Shown piece after piece: positions 9,036 to 17,419 of a stretch of DNA of 64,000 bases. The stretch is taken from assembly GCA_025141835.1 (NCBI GenBank), contig CP081102.1, positions 2,852,001 to 2,916,000 of the forward strand, read 5' to 3'. The position numbers were made by a program, and so were the translations under genes. Below the pieces are notes generated by a model. The model was not told the DNA's origin and did no database searches. It saw only the letters and a program-made list of their open reading frames with translations. The stretch comes from Rhodobacteraceae bacterium M385 (GTDB lineage Bacteria > Pseudomonadota > Alphaproteobacteria > Rhodobacterales > Rhodobacteraceae). Each line of letters opens with the position of its first letter. Within the stretch, counting starts at the first letter, position 1.

Positions 9036-9806
9036 ATGGCTTCTTTCTCCTCAGTGAGATCCATTGAGCGAACGCTGGCAGTTTTGGTCTTGATGAACCG
9101 ACGACCTATAAGCCGCGTCAAAGAGCTTGCCGAGGGCGCTGGTCTTTCTCCGGCGACTGTTGTGCGGATTCTCGAAACTTTGGTCGAGCTTGGATATGTT
9201 CGCAAGCAAGCGCGGATGACAGGCTACACCTTGACGGAAAAAGTGAACGAGCTGTCGGCCGGCTATCACGGGCTGCCCACTTTCGTAGACCAGGCCAAAC
9301 CCGTGTTGGTAGAACTCACCCATCACTTGCTTTGGCCGGCCGCCCTATCGACATTGGACGGGACGGACATGGTTGTCCGGCTTTCGACCATCCCGAACAG
9401 CCCCTTGGCACACACCCATTCCACCTTGCAAAAACGCCTTGATCTTCTGACTCGCGCTCATGGCCGTGCGTACCTTGCCTTTTGTTCCGCACAGGAACGG
9501 CGCAGGCTCTATTCTGCTCTGCACGAAAGCCAAATTACCTTACTAAGTCCGGAAGAAATAGAAACCCAGATGGCGGGTATACTTCACCGTGTCCGAGAAC
9601 TTGGCTATGCCGAACGCGACCACGAGATTGACCCGCAAACAACCACCATTGCGATGCCCGTCCGGCACGGTAAAGACGTGATTGCAGTCATCGGAATTAC
9701 ATTCTTTCGAGGATCTAACCCCAAGGTTCCGTTACTTGTGAAGGCTCTGCAAGTGACTGCGACCAACATCGAAGGCCTGATCAAGCGCGAGGATTCAGAT
9801 CTTTAA
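9036..9806 (+). CDS. IclR family transcriptional regulator
   Basis: Cytoplasmic DNA-binding regulator of 256 residues. Winged HTH at about residues 8-65 (RTLAVLVLMNRRPISRVKELAEGAGLSPATVVRILETLVELGYV) and an IclR effector domain at about residues 75-250 with the family motif RAHGRAYLAFC and the later AIAVIGIT-like strand. Diverges from the dioxygenase operon and converges with the aldehyde dehydrogenase gene, overlapping its end by 12 bp. Three similar palindromes around it suggest it controls ring cleavage, uptake and aldehyde oxidation together. The effector is unknown. Confidence 0.93.
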   Translation: MASFSSVRSIERTLAVLVLMNRRPISRVKELAEGAGLSPATVVRILETLVELGYVRKQARMTGYTLTEKVNELSAGYHGLPTFVDQAKPVLVELTHHLLWPAALSTLDGTDMVVRLSTIPNSPLAHTHSTLQKRLDLLTRAHGRAYLAFCSAQERRRLYSALHESQITLLSPEEIETQMAGILHRVRELGYAERDHEIDPQTTTIAMPVRHGKDVIAVIGITFFRGSNPKVPLLVKALQVTATNIEGLIKREDSDL

Positions 9807-11279
9807 CCAAGCAGTCTTCAGGTTGGTGAACTTGTCGACTGCATGAAGGGATTTATCGTAGCCATTCCCGGATTGCTTGACCCCTCCTAGGGGGGAGGTC
9901 ACATCAACGGGGGCTGCTCGGTTTACTTGCACCATTCCCGTGTGCATCCCTCGTATCATGCGATGCGCACGGGATAGATCTTTGGTCCATACCGCTCCTG
10001 CCAATCCGTAAACGGTTCCATTGGCTAGATGTAACGCCTCTTCCTCGGTATCGAAGCTATGTACAGACAGGACCGGGCCGAAGATCTCGTCGCGGAAAAG
10101 GTCGCTCTGCGTGCTTGCCCCTTTTAGGATTGTCGGCGCCATATAGGTGCCACCACTTTCCCCATGGAGGGCGTGCCCCCCCGTGACCACTTCGGCACCT
10201 GCCGCAACAGCGTCCTGCACCGCGTTCAGGTTCTTTTGCAGTTGGGCCGGGCCGTGAACGGCACCGGTAGAATTTACGAGTGATAGCGGGTCGCCAACAA
10301 TCAATGATTGCGTGCCTGCTGTGACTTTTTCCAAAACTTCATCAAAGATGTCGCGCTGCACCAATAGCCGTGAAGCCGCTACACAGACCTGCCCCGAATT
10401 GGGGAATATCGCCCCAATGGTTCCCCCTGCTGCAGCATTCAGGTCTGCGTCTGGGAAAATCACATTTGCAGACTTCCCACCCAGCTCCAGATAGATCCGT
10501 TTCAAGTTGGACCGAGCCGAGTATTCCAAGAGCCGTCGCCCAACAGCGCCCGAGCCGGTAAAGGTCAGCACCTCCACGTCCATCGACATCGCCAAGGCCT
10601 CTCCCGCGACGGCACCGCCGCCTGTCACAATATTGAGCACACCGGGCGGCAAACCTGCCTCTAGAGCTAACTCACCAATACGCAGAAGCGTCAGAGACGC
10701 GCTTTCCGACGGCTTCAGAACGACGCTGTTGCCGACTGCCAAAGCAGGGGCCAGCTTCCACGTGCCAATCATCAGGGGGAAGTTCCACGGCACAATGGCG
10801 CCAACCACACCAACCGGTTCGCGATGGATCAACCCCAAAACATCCGGAGCTGTCGGCGCGATCTCTCCATAAATCTTGTCCAAGGCCTCGGCGTAGTAAC
10901 GAATGGTATTAGCAGCATTCATCGGTTCCGCATTGAATGCCATGCGGATCTCGGTCCCGTTTTCCCGAGCCCCCAAGACCGCCAATTCCAATGCGTTTTT
11001 CTCGATCAGGTTCGCCCACTCCAACATCACCTGTTTACGTTCTATTGGCGCCCTGCCGGACCATCTACCATCCGTGTATGCTGTTCTTGCCGAGGCGACT
11101 GCGCGTGCCACATCGTCCGCCGCACTTTCAGCCAGGTTTGCCAGAATGCCGCCGTCAATAGGCGAGATCGTAGCGCGCGTTTCTCCTGTGGTCGCGGCAA
11201 CTTTTCGGCCATCAATCAAGTTGCGCTGCTCAGGGATTAGTTGGTGACGCAGTGCATCAATGGCGTCTTGATCTAGCAT
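9795..11279 (-). CDS. NAD(P)-dependent aldehyde dehydrogenase
   Basis: Oxidises an aldehyde to the acid with NAD(P)+. 494 residues from the ATG at 11279 (MLDQDAIDALRHQLIPEQ); an in-frame extension to 11366 lacks family similarity and would cross the operator at 11361, so it is not used. Signature elements: PWNFPLMIGTWKLAPALAVGN, the LELGGKSANVIF motif with the general-base glutamate, and the nucleophile region FPNSGQVCVAASR. HpaE-like semialdehyde oxidation after ring cleavage or arylacetaldehyde oxidation are both possible. Diverges from the ThDP enzyme across a gap holding the third IclR-type palindrome. Confidence 0.93.
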   Translation of the reverse strand: MLDQDAIDALRHQLIPEQRNLIDGRKVAATTGETRATISPIDGGILANLAESAADDVARAVASARTAYTDGRWSGRAPIERKQVMLEWANLIEKNALELAVLGARENGTEIRMAFNAEPMNAANTIRYYAEALDKIYGEIAPTAPDVLGLIHREPVGVVGAIVPWNFPLMIGTWKLAPALAVGNSVVLKPSESASLTLLRIGELALEAGLPPGVLNIVTGGGAVAGEALAMSMDVEVLTFTGSGAVGRRLLEYSARSNLKRIYLELGGKSANVIFPDADLNAAAGGTIGAIFPNSGQVCVAASRLLVQRDIFDEVLEKVTAGTQSLIVGDPLSLVNSTGAVHGPAQLQKNLNAVQDAVAAGAEVVTGGHALHGESGGTYMAPTILKGASTQSDLFRDEIFGPVLSVHSFDTEEEALHLANGTVYGLAGAVWTKDLSRAHRMIRGMHTGMVQVNRAAPVDVTSPLGGVKQSGNGYDKSLHAVDKFTNLKTAWLKI

Positions 11280-11360
11280 TTCGAAGTACCAATTCTCTAC
11301 GGGACGTTTGCAAAAACAGTAGCTCAACCGTGGAGCCTTACCCCGTGACACTCCAACGGA

Positions 11361-11375
11361 TTTCAACAGGTGAAA
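11361..11375. promoter_or_regulatory. Probable IclR operator 3 (aldehyde dehydrogenase/ThDP enzyme gap)
   Basis: Core TTTCA-ACAGG-TGAAA, same half-sites and 5-base spacing as the palindromes at 5753 and 9004, though conservation outside the core is weaker (right side TGAAAC). It lies between the divergent aldehyde dehydrogenase and ThDP enzyme genes, so both could be controlled from it. Confidence 0.5.
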
Positions 11376-11442
11376 CAGACGGAATGGCTGGTCTCAAGCC
11401 CGCTCAATTGCTTTACGTCCTAAAAGAAACGCGGAGTACATC

Positions 11443-13068
11443 ATGGCACGACACACAACCGGCGAAATAATCACTCGGATGCTTGTTCAGCAGGGAGTAG
11501 ACACTGTTTTCGGAATCCCCGGCGCGCACATGTATGACCTCAACGATGCGATTGCTCGCGAGGAAGGGCTTCGCTTCGTCCACACGCGCCACGAACAAGG
11601 TGCTGGCTACATGGCCTATGGCTATGCCCGCTCCACCGGGCGGCCCGGCGTGTTCACTGTTGTACCCGGCCCCGGCCTGTTGAATGCCGGTGCCGCGCTT
11701 TGTACCGCATATGGTGCCAATGCGCCCGTGATGTGCCTTACCGGAAACATCATGTCCCATATGATCGGGAAAGGGCGCGGGCAGCTGCATGAATTGCCCG
11801 ACCAGCTTGCCCTGATGCGGGGCCTGACCAAATGGTCTGAGCGCATTGACCACCCAAGCGAGGCCAAGGCTGTTATGGCGGACGGTTTCCGCCATCTATT
11901 GTCAGGTCGCCCCCGCCCTGTCGGAATTGAAGCGCCTTGGGACGTGTTTGGCCAATCTACTGAGCTGGAGCTTGACGCGGAAAGCTATGACCCTGACGCG
12001 ACCTTGCCAGACGAGGCTGAGATTGAGGCCGCCGTATCCGCTATTGCGAAAGCAACGAACCCACTGATTATGGTCGGTGGTGGCGCCATGAATGCAGCTG
12101 CCGAAGTTCTTGAGTTGGCCCAAAGATTGCAAGCGCCGGTCACGGCACACCGATCTGGTAAGGGGGTCCTATCCGAAGATCACCCCCTCTCGCTTCTTCC
12201 GCCTGCGGCCTGGCATTATTGGAAGGACTGCGACCTGTTGATTGGCATTGGCTCGCGCCTGGAGCTTCAACATATGCGTTGGAAATGGATGCCCGCGGGC
12301 CTGAAGACAATCCGTATGGACATCGACCCGACCGAGTTTGTGCGCTTGCCAGCAGAGCACACAATCTTGGCGGATGCCGTAAGTGGCACACAAGCGTTAC
12401 TAGACGCGTTGCCCACGGCTTCGCGTAACGACCGTGGCGCCGAATTGGAGACCTTGCGCCAATCAGTAGCGCCAACTGTTTCCGCGGTTAAGCCGCAAGT
12501 CGACTACCTAAACGTCATACGAGACGTTCTGCCACGTGACGGATTTTTTGTAGAGGAAGTCAGCCAAGTAGGGTTCACCGCGCGGATGGCCTTCCCAGTC
12601 TACGCACCGCGCCAATATGTGAGCTGCGGCTATCAGGACAATCTCGGATTTGGGTTCAACACTGCGTTGGGCGTGAAGATCGCTCACCCCGATCGCTCTG
12701 TGGTGTCGGTATCAGGCGATGGCGGGTTTATGTTTGGTGTGCAAGAGTTAGCAACCGCTGTGCAGTACCGTATCGGCGTTGTGGCCATCGTGTTCAACAA
12801 CGGCTCTTACGGCAACGTCAGACGGGATCAGCAGATGCGCTACGGCAACCGATTGATCGGATCTGACCTGGAAAACCCCGATTTTGTAGATCTGGCACAT
12901 AGCTTTGGCGCTTGGGCAAGGCGTGTCACCAACCCGTCGGAGCTGCGAAACGCTTTGACCGAAGCCCTTGAATTAGATGCTCCGGCCGTGATCGAAGTCA
13001 TGATCGGGCGGGATGGCGACGGGTCCCCTTGGCCATTGATTCACCCTGCCCCGCACGGAGCTACATAG
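11443..13068 (+). CDS. Thiamine diphosphate-dependent enzyme, acetolactate synthase-like
   Basis: 541 residues with the three-domain POX/AHAS fold: N-terminal ThDP-binding domain with the activating glutamate in THTRHEQGAGYMA-like context (residues about 45-55), a central domain (about 190-330), and the C-terminal diphosphate-binding motif GDGGFMFG...VFNNGSYGN. It resembles acetolactate synthase large subunits, but no small regulatory subunit or ilvC is nearby. In this cluster it may decarboxylate an aryl-2-oxo acid made by the aminotransferase (indolepyruvate/phenylpyruvate decarboxylase-like) or carboligate a cleavage product. Specificity cannot be read from sequence. Confidence 0.9.
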   Translation: MARHTTGEIITRMLVQQGVDTVFGIPGAHMYDLNDAIAREEGLRFVHTRHEQGAGYMAYGYARSTGRPGVFTVVPGPGLLNAGAALCTAYGANAPVMCLTGNIMSHMIGKGRGQLHELPDQLALMRGLTKWSERIDHPSEAKAVMADGFRHLLSGRPRPVGIEAPWDVFGQSTELELDAESYDPDATLPDEAEIEAAVSAIAKATNPLIMVGGGAMNAAAEVLELAQRLQAPVTAHRSGKGVLSEDHPLSLLPPAAWHYWKDCDLLIGIGSRLELQHMRWKWMPAGLKTIRMDIDPTEFVRLPAEHTILADAVSGTQALLDALPTASRNDRGAELETLRQSVAPTVSAVKPQVDYLNVIRDVLPRDGFFVEEVSQVGFTARMAFPVYAPRQYVSCGYQDNLGFGFNTALGVKIAHPDRSVVSVSGDGGFMFGVQELATAVQYRIGVVAIVFNNGSYGNVRRDQQMRYGNRLIGSDLENPDFVDLAHSFGAWARRVTNPSELRNALTEALELDAPAVIEVMIGRDGDGSPWPLIHPAPHGAT

Positions 13069-13418
13069 ATCAGGCCCCGCTTCTAGTCGAAAATAGCAGA
13101 GGATAAGCGTGCCCGACCAAAGGCCAGAGATACCTGTTTCGGATCAACCCGATTTGGTCAGCTGTCCGCAACAGAGCGAAAGCCAGAATACAGGCTTGGG
13201 CAAACTGCGTCCCGGTTCGAGAGCGATCACTCAAATGTCAGTGAAGTCGAATTTGCTAGCCGCGCCATCGCCTCCGCTAAGCATGAAAGGCTCCAACCAA
13301 GCAGCGCGTTAAACGCTGCCCTGCTGCATCAACTCCCCTTCGGGGCGGCCGATATTGACATCGTTCTGCACTGCAGCGATCTTCGCGCACTTGTAATCAT
13401 GGATCTTGAGTTGAAAAC
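13069..13418 (+). pseudogene. Probable frameshifted small gene ahead of trkA (350-bp gap)
   Basis: No intact gene, but the gap is not featureless. A GTG at 13109 follows AGAGGA by 5 bases and opens a frame beginning MPDQRPEIPVSDQP. A second frame, one register away, is open from about 13090 and from about 13205 reads a plausible protein tail ending ADIDIVLHCSDLRALVIMD. Its stop (13420-13422) overlaps the trkA start as ATGA. Joining the two frames around 13200 gives a protein of about 104 residues. A real frameshift, a sequencing error or chance openness are all possible. No family recognised. Confidence 0.4.
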
Positions 13419-14084
13419 ATGAAGAACTCTCCAAAGCGCACATTTGGAGTCGTGGGCCTCGGCAACTTTGGCAGCACTGTCGCGAAGGAATTGCAGCGGT
13501 TCGGCAATCACGTCATCGGTATCGATATCTCTGAAGCCCGCGTCGTGACCCTTGCCGATGTTCTTTCGCACACCTTGATCGTAGATGCCCGAGATGACGT
13601 TGCCTTGCGCGAAGCGGGGTTCAGTGATTGTGATGTGGCCGTCGTTGCCATGGGCGATGATCTGGAGGCCAGCATTCTGACGGCAATCAACCTTAAACTG
13701 GTCGGCGTACCCGTGGTTTGGGCCAAAGCCACGACCAAGACGCATCACAGAATCCTAAGTAAACTCGGTGTCGACAGAGTCATTCACCCCGAAGTGGAGG
13801 TCGGCCAACATATTGCACAGGTTTTGCATAACCCTCTGGTGCGCGACTATGTCAGCCTAGGCAACGGCTATCATGTAGTGAATTTCCGTATCCCCGAAAG
13901 TCTTGAGGGCAAGAGGCTCCAAGACTTACCCCATGGATCAAAATTCAAACTGCGTTGCATCGGCGTCATGCGTGGCACCGAGTTCGTGGGGCAAGATGCT
14001 ACGGGATGCCAGTTGGAACGCGATGATCTTTTGCTACTCCTCGGCAAGCGCCAAGATCTGCGTAATTTCACGGCCAGCTTGTAG
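13419..14084 (+). CDS. trkA: Potassium uptake regulatory subunit, KtrA/TrkA type
   Basis: Cytoplasmic gating subunit of a K+ uptake system. 221 residues: an RCK_N Rossmann domain (residues about 5-130, G-L-G-N-F-G nucleotide motif then VIGIDIS with the ribose-binding acid) and an RCK_C/TrkA_C domain (about 140-218). Single RCK unit, so KtrA-like in size rather than the duplicated E. coli TrkA. It sits 2 bp before the membrane subunit gene, so the pair is co-expressed. Confidence 0.93.
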   Translation: MKNSPKRTFGVVGLGNFGSTVAKELQRFGNHVIGIDISEARVVTLADVLSHTLIVDARDDVALREAGFSDCDVAVVAMGDDLEASILTAINLKLVGVPVVWAKATTKTHHRILSKLGVDRVIHPEVEVGQHIAQVLHNPLVRDYVSLGNGYHVVNFRIPESLEGKRLQDLPHGSKFKLRCIGVMRGTEFVGQDATGCQLERDDLLLLLGKRQDLRNFTASL

Positions 14085-14086
14085 CT

Positions 14087-15430
14087 ATGGCGCTTTTGCC
14101 GGCAAAAATGATGAAACGGCGCTCGCCGCTGCGTTTGACGCCGCCCGCTGTTCTAGTGATCTTTTACTTCGCCTTCATTGTCGTGGGGGCGCTACTTCTC
14201 TGGCTGCCCATCTCGCACTACGGCACTATCAGTTTGGGCGATGCGTTGTTCACCTCCACATCTGCCGTGACCGTGACGGGCCTTGTGTTAGCGGATACGG
14301 GCACGGCCTTCACGGGCTTCGGGCAGGCCGTCATCGCAATACTCATTCAGCTTGGTGGATTGGGGTTGATGACGTTCGCGGTGTTGATCCTTGGGGCACT
14401 CGGCATCCCGGTGGGTATGCCCCAGCGGCTGATCCTACGTGAAGACTTGAGCCAAACATCCCTGTCAAACTTAACCTATCTCGCGCGCATTGTTTTTAAG
14501 ATCGCCCTCGTTTGCGAGGCGGTCGGGGCCGCCTTTTTGGCCCTCGTCTTCGTGCCTGAATATGGCTGGCAGGGTCTTTGGCAGGCTGCTTTCCATTCGA
14601 TTTCAGCCTTCAACAATGCAGGCTTTGCCCTCCATCCCGACAGTCTTTCGCAATGGGTGGGTAATCCGATCATCAACATCGTGATCCCCGCCCTTTTCAT
14701 TCTGGGAGGACTTGGGTTTATTGTCGTAGGGGATATTTACCAGAAGCGTCAGTGGCGCAAACTGACACTACATTCCAAGCTGATGCTGCTTGGTACCGGT
14801 GTTTTGATTGTCTGGGGAAGCGTCATGTTCGGCCTTCTCGAATGGACAAACCCCGGCACATTGGGTACGTTAACCACAGGCGATAAACTCTGGGCAAGTT
14901 GGTTTCAGGGTGTCACGCCGCGCACGGCCGGGTTCAATACGATCGACACCAGCGGCATGCACGACAGCGCCACAATGCTAACCATGACGCTTATGTTGGT
15001 GGGGGGCGGCAGCACCTCTACTGCCGGCGGCATCAAGGTAACCACGCTTTTCGTGTTGCTGTTGGCGACGGTTGCCTTTTTCCGACGGCAAACAACATTA
15101 AACGCCTTTGGACGATCTTTGGGGGTCGATGAAGTGATGAAAGTGCTCGCCCTCACTACGATCTCTATGTTTCTAGTCTTAACAGGCATCTTTGTGGCAT
15201 CGATCAATCACGACGGAGAATTCATCGACATCGCATTTGAGGTCACATCAGCCTTTGGCACCGTGGGCCTGTCGCGCGGCAGCACCGGGGATCTTGATGG
15301 GATTGGCCGCGGTATCATCATGACGATAATGTTTATCGGACGGGTCGGCCCCTTAGCGATTGGCTTTTTCTTCGCGACCCGCAGCGCACCAAGGGTCAAT
15401 TACCCGGCAGGTCAAATCTATCTGGGGTAG
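14087..15430 (+). CDS. Potassium transporter membrane subunit, KtrB/TrkH family
   Basis: Inner-membrane K+ translocating subunit, 447 residues, about the usual KtrB length. The repeated pore-loop pattern is visible: SAVTVTGLVLADTG, SAFNNAGFALHPDS, TPRTAGFNTIDTSG and SAFGTVGLSRGSTGD, corresponding to the four selectivity-filter segments with conserved glycines. Paired with the RCK subunit directly upstream. Nothing in the context ties it to the catabolic genes on either side. Confidence 0.93.
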   Translation: MALLPAKMMKRRSPLRLTPPAVLVIFYFAFIVVGALLLWLPISHYGTISLGDALFTSTSAVTVTGLVLADTGTAFTGFGQAVIAILIQLGGLGLMTFAVLILGALGIPVGMPQRLILREDLSQTSLSNLTYLARIVFKIALVCEAVGAAFLALVFVPEYGWQGLWQAAFHSISAFNNAGFALHPDSLSQWVGNPIINIVIPALFILGGLGFIVVGDIYQKRQWRKLTLHSKLMLLGTGVLIVWGSVMFGLLEWTNPGTLGTLTTGDKLWASWFQGVTPRTAGFNTIDTSGMHDSATMLTMTLMLVGGGSTSTAGGIKVTTLFVLLLATVAFFRRQTTLNAFGRSLGVDEVMKVLALTTISMFLVLTGIFVASINHDGEFIDIAFEVTSAFGTVGLSRGSTGDLDGIGRGIIMTIMFIGRVGPLAIGFFFATRSAPRVNYPAGQIYLG

Positions 15431-15613
15431 TCCAATTACCTGGTCAGATATCGCTGCATCACAATGCATCAACCGAGAGCAGCGGAATTGGCGCCTTAAA
15501 GCGCGTCTTCGCAATCATTGGCGTGAGAAGAGCCTCTACCCGCAATCGGCGTGATAGGCTGCCTCGTGCCAAGGAGAGCAGGAGGGAGCAGCTTCGCCCC
15601 CTCCCAATTGGTG

Positions 15614-17266
15614 TTAGCCTTCGTGAACGGTTTGGACCCCATTCTTTTCGCGCATCCCATCCTTCACAATCGCTTTCACGAGCGAGAAGCACATCAGTAC
15701 CATCACAAGCGAAAATGGAAGTGCACCGATCACCATAGCGGATTGGATCGCGCCAACCCCACCTGCAATCAACAATCCACCCACAACCAGCGACAGGGCC
15801 AAGCCCCAGAAGATGATGTGTGGCCGACCAGAGGGCTCCTCAGTGCCAGCGGAGTTGATCGTATTAACGATCAAAATGGCAGAGTCTGCCGTTGTCACCA
15901 AATAGGTCAGCAACAGTACCACAACGATCACGGCCATTATCCATGCCAGACCGGACTCGAGGATAAAGTCGAGCATCGCGAAGAGTTGGTTTTGTTGACC
16001 TGCGCCAGAGATAGCATCGCCTGCGCCACCATTCAGGGTCAAATCGATCGCAGTACCGCCAACAATTGTGAACCAAATGAAGCACATGAGCGATGGGACA
16101 ATGATCGCACCCAGAATATACTCACGAAGTGAGCGTCCCCGAGAAATACGCGCAAGGAATACGCCTACGAAGGGGGCGAATGCGATCCACCATGCCCAAT
16201 AGAACACAGACCAACCGCCTTGCCAGCTCGCCAGTTGCGCGGCCTCGCTGCCTTCAACCCCATCAGATGTCCAGACGGTGAATAACAATTGCGGAAGCTG
16301 AACAAGGTAAGCCACTAGCCCTTCAAAAAGCGCGCTAAGGCCAAAGAACGTTGACCCGAAAATCAGGAAAAACGCGAGCAGGAACAAGCTGAGCCCCATG
16401 TTGATGTTGGAAAGCCATTTGATTCCTTTGCCAACCCCGGACAAGGCTGACAGGGTGGACGCGCCCATGATAATCAACAATGCAGTTATAACACCTGCGG
16501 TGGATGGATCACCGGATTCCGCGACAATCAGCCAGTCACCCAATCCGATCCGGTGCAGGCCAGATACGAATTGCTCGACCCCGAAACCCAAGGTCTGTGC
16601 CACGCCAAGAATAGTGGCCACCACGGCAACTACATCCACGACATGCCCGAGAATGCCAGACAACCTTGCTCCAAAGAGAGGTGTCAGCGCGGAGCGGATC
16701 GTCAGTGGTAAATTGCGCCGATAGGAAAAATAGGCCAACGACAGGCCCACCACCGCATAACAAGCCCACGCCGAGAAGCCCCAATGAAGGAATGACCAAA
16801 CGTAGGCGTTAGTGACGTTATCTGCGGCTGATGCGCTAGCTTCGCCCGTGATTACATCGGGGTTCGTGGCGAAATGATACATAGGTTCGGCCGTCGCAAA
16901 AGTCAGCATCCCGATCCCAATCCCGGCACCGAACATCATCGAAAACCAAGAAAAGCTAGAAAACTCTGGCTTATCACCGTCCAAACCCAACTTCAGTCGG
17001 CCGGTGCTTGGAATCAAAGCTAGTACGACACAGACAATCAAGAAAAGCGCGACAACGTAGATGTACCAACCGGAAAAGGTACCGAGAAGCGCGCTATTGA
17101 GGTCACCTAGAAAGGTCGCCGCTCTTTCGGGAACAGCAATTGCCCAAACAATTAGGGCCGCGATTAAGATTTTCGACGTGATAGCAACATCTTTGCTGAA
17201 ACCAGCATAGAAGCCGCGATCGGCTGTTTGGATGGGTAAGTCCATCAAGGGTGGTTTATTGGCCAT
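15614..17266 (-). CDS. BCCT family betaine/carnitine/choline-type transporter
   Basis: Secondary transporter of quaternary ammonium or similar compounds. 550 residues with 12 hydrophobic segments. The BCCT core is clear: WFSMMFGAGIGIGMLTFATAEP, VWSFLHWGFSAWACYAVVGL, and the family signature region YWAWWIAFAPFVGVFLARISRGRS. Start chosen at ATG 17266 because GGAGG lies 5 bases upstream; an open frame runs further up to 17410 without support. It faces the potassium genes across a 180-bp gap and follows the CoA transferase gene on the same strand. The neighbours suggest import of a carnitine- or betaine-like substrate for catabolism. Confidence 0.93.
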   Translation of the reverse strand: MANKPPLMDLPIQTADRGFYAGFSKDVAITSKILIAALIVWAIAVPERAATFLGDLNSALLGTFSGWYIYVVALFLIVCVVLALIPSTGRLKLGLDGDKPEFSSFSWFSMMFGAGIGIGMLTFATAEPMYHFATNPDVITGEASASAADNVTNAYVWSFLHWGFSAWACYAVVGLSLAYFSYRRNLPLTIRSALTPLFGARLSGILGHVVDVVAVVATILGVAQTLGFGVEQFVSGLHRIGLGDWLIVAESGDPSTAGVITALLIIMGASTLSALSGVGKGIKWLSNINMGLSLFLLAFFLIFGSTFFGLSALFEGLVAYLVQLPQLLFTVWTSDGVEGSEAAQLASWQGGWSVFYWAWWIAFAPFVGVFLARISRGRSLREYILGAIIVPSLMCFIWFTIVGGTAIDLTLNGGAGDAISGAGQQNQLFAMLDFILESGLAWIMAVIVVVLLLTYLVTTADSAILIVNTINSAGTEEPSGRPHIIFWGLALSLVVGGLLIAGGVGAIQSAMVIGALPFSLVMVLMCFSLVKAIVKDGMREKNGVQTVHEG

Positions 17267-17419
17267 GTTTCCTCCAATATGGCAGGTGGTTCCAGACACA
17301 AATGCTCCTCCCACGCGCCATTGTGCCGCGTGACCTTTGCTTTCAATCTGGATAAGATCTTGTAATTTTTTCTGTGTCCCGCGCCCAATGCGAAGAGATG
17401 GCGCGAACAAAGTTTCAGA

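Noticed and set aside
11280..11366. N-terminal extension of the aldehyde dehydrogenase
   Set aside because: It would overlap the palindrome at 11361 and shows no similarity to aldehyde dehydrogenases.
15581..15604. GGAGGG/CCCTCC hairpin as terminator between the potassium and BCCT genes
   Set aside because: Stem is short, loop is large and no T-tract follows on either strand.
17267..17410. N-terminal extension of the BCCT transporter
   Set aside because: Sequence lacks membrane or family similarity and the ATG at 17266 has a strong GGAGG site.
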